A DNA stretch of 17,842 nt from Lutibacter sp. (lineage in GTDB: Bacteria; Bacteroidota; Bacteroidia; Flavobacteriales; Flavobacteriaceae): contig DPCK01000028.1 of assembly GCA_003516285.1 (NCBI GenBank), forward strand, positions 19,792 through 37,633, given 5' to 3'. Each line of letters opens with the position of its first letter. Position 1 is the stretch's first letter. This document shows positions 13,933-17,842 of the stretch, piece after piece. The translations under genes and the position numbers were made by a program. The notes under the pieces are model-generated. The model was not told the origin of the DNA, searched no databases, and saw only the letters and a list, made by a program, of their open reading frames with translations.

Positions 13933-13960
13933 TTGGCGTAAAATATAAAATTTATGAACG

Positions 13961-13988
13961 CAAATTTCGGGAAAAAAGACGGAGCAAA
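13961..13988 (-). promoter_or_regulatory. Possible promoter of serC
   Basis: On the minus strand TTTG (13985-13988) is followed after 16 bp by GAAATTTG (13961-13968), one mismatch from the Bacteroidota -7 consensus TAnnTTTG. The spacing is one base under the usual 17-23. The predicted start would lie about 20-30 nt before the serC ATG. Confidence 0.3.
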
Positions 13989-14011
13989 CCTTATAAAAAT
14001 TAAAAAATGTG

Positions 14012-15073
14012 TTAGATATTTAACAAAAATTGGAAAGTGTCAATGCCATCGGCGTAGTCCTCTAATTTTGGATGCTGCGTTTGTCCGAATTTTACAAAAT
14101 TTAAATCGTTTTCGTTGCAAACGATACACTGAATGACTTCTTTATCAGCATCCAATTTTTTCAATAAATTTTCAAAGGAATCGTAAAATTCATAAAAAAG
14201 TGTGGCGATGGGAGATGCGTAACTCGGATCTTCTTTTAACATCACAAAGCCATTGTCCTTAATATTGAACAAACTCATTAAATAAATGGCTTTGTTATAA
14301 TCGTAGTTGTTTTCGTATTTTTTAACATTTATGATTTCATTGTACTTAAACAACGCATTAAAAAGCAGGTCGAAGTTGTAATTTACAGGAACAAAAATTT
14401 TGGAAACGCTCCTGCATCCCAAACCAAAATATTGAAAAATATCTTCGCCTAAAGCCTCAAGTTCCTGTTTGGTTTCATTACCGGTAATAATGGCTGCAGA
14501 ATTTTTGCTGTTTCTGATGATGGCAGGATATTTCCCGAAATAATATTCAAAATAGCGCTTGGTATTGTTGCTTCCGGTAGCAATTACAGCATCAAAATTA
14601 GCCAATTTTTTTTCTGTAAAAGCGATTTTATTTTTAAAATACGGATGGTAATATTCCAAAAACTTAGCAATTAAAGGCAAAAAATGTTTATCGTTTGAAG
14701 AAAGTTTCACCAAGGCATTGTTGCCGCTTAATAATACCGTTAAAAAATCGTGAAAGCCAACCAAAGGAATGTTCCCTGCCATAATAATGGCAATATTTTT
14801 AGGCGCTAAATTTTCATCAATTTTATAGAGTGAAGTCCACTTTTCCAAATTTTCAATGGTCAGCGCTTCGCTCCAGCTTTCAAAAGCTTTTAAAACATTT
14901 TCCTGGGTAAACCAACCGTTAAATTCTGAAGCCCTGTTGATTTGCATTTTAAACGCATCAAAAAGAATGGGATTGAACCCAGCGCTTTCACTTTTCTCCA
15001 TTTTTAGTGTTGAAAACTGTTTGAAAAATTCACCGAGTTTTGCGAAAGCTTCTATCCGTTGGCTTAAATTCAT
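14012..15073 (-). CDS. LuxC-like acyl-CoA reductase
   Basis: 353 residues of the acyl-CoA reductase (LuxC, aldehyde-dehydrogenase-fold) family, which reduces acyl-CoA or acyl groups to aldehydes with NADPH. Visible: IAIIMAGNIPLVGFHDFLTVLLSGN (about 94-118), with the nucleotide-binding start of the family, VIATGSNNTKRYFEYYFG (about 163-180) and the catalytic cysteine C220 in FGLGCRSVSKIFVP. LuxC proteins are often 450-500 residues; this shorter form is, as far as I recall, normal in flavobacteria. There is no LuxD, LuxE or luciferase here, so bioluminescence is not implied. It is divergent from a ferredoxin gene and is first in the minus-strand cluster. The in vivo substrate is unknown. Confidence 0.88.
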   Translation of the reverse strand: MNLSQRIEAFAKLGEFFKQFSTLKMEKSESAGFNPILFDAFKMQINRASEFNGWFTQENVLKAFESWSEALTIENLEKWTSLYKIDENLAPKNIAIIMAGNIPLVGFHDFLTVLLSGNNALVKLSSNDKHFLPLIAKFLEYYHPYFKNKIAFTEKKLANFDAVIATGSNNTKRYFEYYFGKYPAIIRNSKNSAAIITGNETKQELEALGEDIFQYFGLGCRSVSKIFVPVNYNFDLLFNALFKYNEIINVKKYENNYDYNKAIYLMSLFNIKDNGFVMLKEDPSYASPIATLFYEFYDSFENLLKKLDADKEVIQCIVCNENDLNFVKFGQTQHPKLEDYADGIDTFQFLLNI

Positions 15074-15142
15074 TCTATGGTATCTTAAAATTAAAATTTT
15101 ATCTTTCCTCTGATACTAATAATTAACCTTTAGGTCAGAGGG

Positions 15143-15211
15143 AACCTACCGTATAAATTTTTTCATTTTATTTCCGTAAATTTTAAAATGAAAAAATATT
15201 ATGTAGGTTTG
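15143..15211. promoter_or_regulatory. Divergent reductase/ferredoxin regulatory region with long inverted repeat
   Basis: A perfect 14-bp inverted repeat, ATTTTTTCATTTTA (15157-15170) and TAAAATGAAAAAAT (15184-15197), is nested in a second pair, AACCTAC (15143-15149) and GTAGGTT (15203-15209). TAGGTTTG (15204-15211) fits the TAnnTTTG -7 element for the ferredoxin gene, with the start expected about 20 nt before its ATG, but no TTG lies at the proper distance upstream. The palindrome could be an operator shared by both divergent genes. Confidence 0.4.
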
Positions 15212-15236
15212 TGGCAAAATTAATCTAAATAAAATT

Positions 15237-15590
15237 ATGGCCATAAAAATAACCGATGAATGTATTAATTGTGGTGCTTGTGAACCGGAATGCCCCAATA
15301 ATGCGATATACGAAGCCTCAGAAAACTGGAAATTTTCAGACGGAACAAAGCTTACAGGAAAAATAATTTTAGCAAATGGAGAGGAATTTAATGCTGATGA
15401 AGCTCAAGAACCTGTAAATGATGAATATTACTTTATAGTTGCCGATAAATGTACGGAATGCAAAGGTTTTTTCAACGAACCGCAATGCGCCGCTGTTTGT
15501 CCGGTAGACTGTTGTGTGCCAGATGAGGATATTGTTGAAACAGAAGAACAATTATTGGCAAAACAGCGGTTTTTACACAATGAAGAATAG
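15237..15590 (+). CDS. 2[4Fe-4S] ferredoxin, Allochromatium (Alvin) type
   Basis: Small cytosolic electron carrier, 117 residues. The first cluster site is CINCGACEPECP (C9, C12, C15, C19). The second has the extended spacing CTECKGFFNEPQCAAVCP (C72, C75, C84, C88), i.e. CX2CX8CX3C, with extra C92 and C93. This and the acidic C-terminal helix (VETEEQLLAKQRFLHNEE) mark the Alvin-type ferredoxins with two low-potential clusters. A 52-residue insertion between the sites (about 20-71), with strands KIILANGEEF and YYFIVADK, is longer than in the classic protein but, from memory, common in flavobacteria. It is divergent from the LuxC-like gene; whether it is the reductase's electron partner is unknown. 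Confidence 0.92.
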   Translation: MAIKITDECINCGACEPECPNNAIYEASENWKFSDGTKLTGKIILANGEEFNADEAQEPVNDEYYFIVADKCTECKGFFNEPQCAAVCPVDCCVPDEDIVETEEQLLAKQRFLHNEE

Positions 15591-15613
15591 GGTTTTAACT
15601 ATTTAAATTAGTT

Positions 15614-15641
15614 TTCAGTACGCAGCGTCAGTAGGCAGTAA
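15614..15641. repeat. Short CAGT/GGCAGT low-complexity repeat
   Basis: CAGTACGCAGCGTCAGTAGGCAGT between the convergent ferredoxin and DUF4105 genes consists of imperfect CAGT/GCAGT units. Similar CAGTNNGCAGT strings are scattered in bacterial intergenic DNA. No function is assigned and no terminator is evident here. Confidence 0.3.
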
Positions 15642-15667
15642 AATGAAAAGTTTAATGTTTAATGTAC

Positions 15668-16840
15668 TTATTTTTGCTTCAAAATTAAAAAACTGTAACG
15701 AATAAAAAGCATAACCAAAATTGGAATAATGGAGATATTGAAAACCTGTATTTTCAGCATCCATAAAACTGCCTGAACTACCAATAAAAACAGCAATAAT
15801 TTAGTATAATTTGCTAACCATTTAGGGAGAACTTCTTTAAACATAAAAAAGGAAACGACTAAATTTGGCGCAAATGCCCATAAAAAGTTAAGATTTTCAT
15901 AGGTTGCGGTATGGCTGGTGGCAAACCAAAGCAATAACACCACAACGCCGATTGTTCCGGTAATAAAATAGAGGGAAAAATCAACCCATTTGGTTCTTTT
16001 TTTGGCGGTATAATCTTGATAAGTTTTAAAAATAAAAAAGAAACTTATCAATAAAAAAGCAATAAAAGGCTGAAAAACGGAAAAAGGCTGAGGCTGTTTT
16101 ACTTCATTTAAAACAGTATTGTCTGCTTTAACCAAAGGAATATTTTTACCATCAACATTGATGGTGGCGTTATTAAAACCTAAATAAATATAATCGGGTA
16201 AAAATTTAAATTCGGCAGCAGTTGCGGGTCTGTCTATCACAGATCCCAACGCCAAATCGATCCCGAATTTTCCCCATTTAAATTCTTCAGCAGTGTAATC
16301 GGCAATTAAATCCCGATGCGATTTCTTTTCGGTAATATGGTTGTTGTTAAAAGTAACTTTGTCTTTTAAGACCGTCTTAATGACTTCTTCTATTTTTGTG
16401 GAACAATTGTCGTAAAAGAAATCGTACTGATAGGACATATTTTCCGGTTTCGCATTGTTTTCCAAAAAATCATAAACAGCCTGAACATCCGCTTCGTTTA
16501 AATCCAGTTCCTGTGTTTTTACCCAGCGGTTTTCATAATTAAACTGTTGCAGAAAATAACCGTAACGTGTGGTTGAAAGCTGGTAAATCAACTTTCCTTT
16601 GGCAAAATTGAGATAAAAATTTGGTTTATTGAAGTCGAATGTGCCATAATTATAGATTTTGTCCAATTTTAAAAGCGGATCGTAAACCCGAAATGCGCTA
16701 TGGCCAAAAGCACTGTACAAGTCAGTTCCCGGTCCGCAGGTAACAACGCTCACTGTTGCTTCAGAAGATAATTTTTGTTGTGCCGTTAATTGAAAGCAAC
16801 TAAAAATAAATATGAAAATGAAGTGAATTTTTTTTCTCAT
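15668..16840 (-). CDS. DUF4105 (Lnb N-terminal domain) membrane protein
   Basis: 390 residues from the ATG at 16840 (MRKKIHFIFIFIFSCFQLTA, signal peptide, likely cut before QQK). A TTG five codons upstream would give a poorer leader (MFFNKMRKK) and is not preferred. The periplasmic part (about 21-245) matches DUF4105: VSVVTCGPGTDLYSAFGHSAFRVYDP near the start (H47), IYNYGTFDFNKPNFYLNFAKGKL, and FFYDNCSTKIEEVIK (C146). The GHS and DNCS motifs could be a catalytic His/Cys pair, but no reaction is established. The C-terminal third has about five hydrophobic helices (roughly 255-385), so the protein is anchored in the inner membrane. It is convergent with the ferredoxin gene and 146 bp downstream of the hydrolase. 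Confidence 0.85.
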   Translation of the reverse strand: MRKKIHFIFIFIFSCFQLTAQQKLSSEATVSVVTCGPGTDLYSAFGHSAFRVYDPLLKLDKIYNYGTFDFNKPNFYLNFAKGKLIYQLSTTRYGYFLQQFNYENRWVKTQELDLNEADVQAVYDFLENNAKPENMSYQYDFFYDNCSTKIEEVIKTVLKDKVTFNNNHITEKKSHRDLIADYTAEEFKWGKFGIDLALGSVIDRPATAAEFKFLPDYIYLGFNNATINVDGKNIPLVKADNTVLNEVKQPQPFSVFQPFIAFLLISFFFIFKTYQDYTAKKRTKWVDFSLYFITGTIGVVVLLLWFATSHTATYENLNFLWAFAPNLVVSFFMFKEVLPKWLANYTKLLLFLLVVQAVLWMLKIQVFNISIIPILVMLFIRYSFLILKQK

Positions 16841-16986
16841 TTTGTTGAAAAACAAATAGTTAAAAATTTATTTGATTCTTATTGGCATTCTTATCCTAAA
16901 TAAGTTAAAAAGCAAATAATTTACATTTTTTATATTCTTAGATAAAAAAGCGAATGTAAAAAAACTTTAGAAGTTAAACTTTAAAT

Positions 16987-17842
16987 TTAGGAAATATTAT
17001 GGTTAATAAATTCCAAAACACGTTTTTCGCTCCACAACAAATCTTTGCCGAACAGGGTAGAATTAAATCCAACGTGACCGCCATATTTAGGTGTTTCAAA
17101 ATATACTTTTTGATGATTTTTAGTTTCAGAAAAAGGGAAACAACTTTCCGATAAAAAACTGTCGTCCAATGCATTAATAAGCAGTGTGGGTTTTTGAATA
17201 TCAGGAATAAATTGTTTGCTGCTGTTTGTTACCCAATAATCTTCGGCATTTTTATAGCCAAATAACGGTGCAGTGACGGCATTGTCAAAATCTTTAAAGG
17301 TTTTCGATCTTTCAATAGCTTCTTTGTTTAGATTGGCTTCAGGGAATTTATTTAATTTATGAAGCGCTTTTTCTTTGAGTGTTTTCATAAACATATTTTG
17401 ATATACTAAGTTATGAAGACTTTCCAAAGCAATGGCAGACCCTCCTAAATCACAGGGAACGGATATTGCGGCGGCACCTTTAACTTCATCTGGCATATTT
17501 TTGGAAGTTCCCATATATTTTAGCGCGATATTTCCGCCCATACTGTAGCCCAATATAAAAATATTTCGGTATTTGTTAAGCGATAATAAATAGTTGACGG
17601 CCAAATCAACATCATCGGTTTTTCCGCTATGATAGGCGTAAGGTTTGTTGTTGTCTTCGCCGCCGCAACCCCTGAAATTAAGCGCTGCGCCGTCTATATT
17701 TTGTGAATTCAGATACTTGAGCACAGAAATAATGTACTTGGATTGCGAACTTCCCTCCAGACCGTGCAAAGCCAAAACTGCAGTTTCAGACCCAACAGAA
17801 GAGATATCCAAATCAACAAAATCATTGTCAACGGTTACAATT
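16987..17842 (-). CDS. YheT-like alpha/beta hydrolase, 5' end beyond the window
   Basis: At least 285 residues of a YheT/ABHD1-3-type alpha/beta-fold hydrolase, cut by the right edge. The frame is open to base 17842: residues IVTVDNDFVDLD precede the TTG at 17811, so that TTG is internal and the true start lies outside. Motifs: VLALHGLEGSSQSKYI (oxyanion region), NFRGCGGEDN, the nucleophile elbow LGYSMGGNIALKYMG, the acid in INALDDSFLS and the histidine in YGGHVGF. E. coli YheT is a putative esterase of unknown substrate. The YSMGG and GGHVGF motifs place it firmly in the family. No signal peptide is visible in the part present. Confidence 0.88.
   Translation of the reverse strand, partial: IVTVDNDFVDLDISSVGSETAVLALHGLEGSSQSKYIISVLKYLNSQNIDGAALNFRGCGGEDNNKPYAYHSGKTDDVDLAVNYLLSLNKYRNIFILGYSMGGNIALKYMGTSKNMPDEVKGAAAISVPCDLGGSAIALESLHNLVYQNMFMKTLKEKALHKLNKFPEANLNKEAIERSKTFKDFDNAVTAPLFGYKNAEDYWVTNSSKQFIPDIQKPTLLINALDDSFLSESCFPFSETKNHQKVYFETPKYGGHVGFNSTLFGKDLLWSEKRVLEFINHNIS

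Noticed and set aside
13933..14011. Riboswitch or leader attenuator before the serine genes
   Set aside because: Only 79 bp are available, with no recognisable aptamer or terminator hairpin; a simple promoter explains it better.
14012..15073. A bioluminescence (lux) locus
   Set aside because: Only a LuxC-family reductase is present; no luxA, luxB, luxD or luxE homologue is in the window.
16841..16855. TTG at 16855 as start of the DUF4105 protein
   Set aside because: The ATG at 16840 gives a standard signal peptide (MRKKIHF...); the TTG adds five residues of no apparent value.
17809..17811. TTG at 17811 as start of the YheT-like hydrolase
   Set aside because: The frame stays open to the window edge and the upstream residues (VDNDFVDLD) fit the family's N-terminal strand region, so the gene is truncated by the window rather than starting here.

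Overview
The window looks like a chromosomal segment of a flavobacterium (Bacteroidota, most likely Flavobacteriaceae). It is AT-rich, Shine-Dalgarno signals are weak, and A/T-rich leaders precede the start codons. The gene set fits: XerD divergent from an outer-membrane barrel, AroQ, DUF1015 with SerA/SerC, a LuxC-like reductase with a dicluster ferredoxin, and DUF4105 and DUF2400 proteins. The intergenic repeats are also of Bacteroidota type (CCCCGATGGGG hairpins, GCCTGCC palindromes, a CTTTGCG element). The family assignment is inference from gene content; no rRNA or tRNA gene is present.

Left part (1-3780), mostly housekeeping: a NYN-domain putative RNase with a C-terminal LOTUS-like region, a DUF3024 protein, xerD on the minus strand, a small outer-membrane beta-barrel with its own hairpin terminator, and aroQ.

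Middle (3781-6865), a probable envelope-stress regulon: an ECF sigma factor, a single-pass membrane protein that is the likely anti-sigma factor, a secreted Spy/CpxP-like protein built from 26-residue repeats, and a secreted beta-barrel protein. A bipartite motif, [AG]AACT-N15-GGTCTAA, occurs with identical spacing before the sigma gene, at the end of the sigma gene (before the anti-sigma gene) and before the Spy-like gene. It is a strong candidate for the sigma factor's own promoter.

Right part (7151-15073), a minus-strand cluster of eight tightly packed genes: LuxC-like acyl-CoA reductase, serC, serA, DUF1015, YggS-type PLP protein, a DEDDh exonuclease with a GIY-YIG-like domain, miaA and DUF2400. 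serC-serA-DUF1015 is a serine-biosynthesis block. A ferredoxin gene diverges from the reductase. A DUF4105 membrane protein and a YheT-like hydrolase cut by the right edge follow.

The least explained feature is a family of 87-114 bp units that start ATGAAACGAGCA and end flush against the ATGAAA start of the next gene. There are five units at three loci: two before xerD, one before aroQ and two in tandem before the 5996 barrel gene. Two encode intact 27- and 36-residue peptides, one of which ends in an ATGA overlap with xerD; the others carry a stop at codon 5 or a frameshift. A separate nested inverted-repeat element of about 258 bp lies between the barrel gene and the DUF2400 gene.
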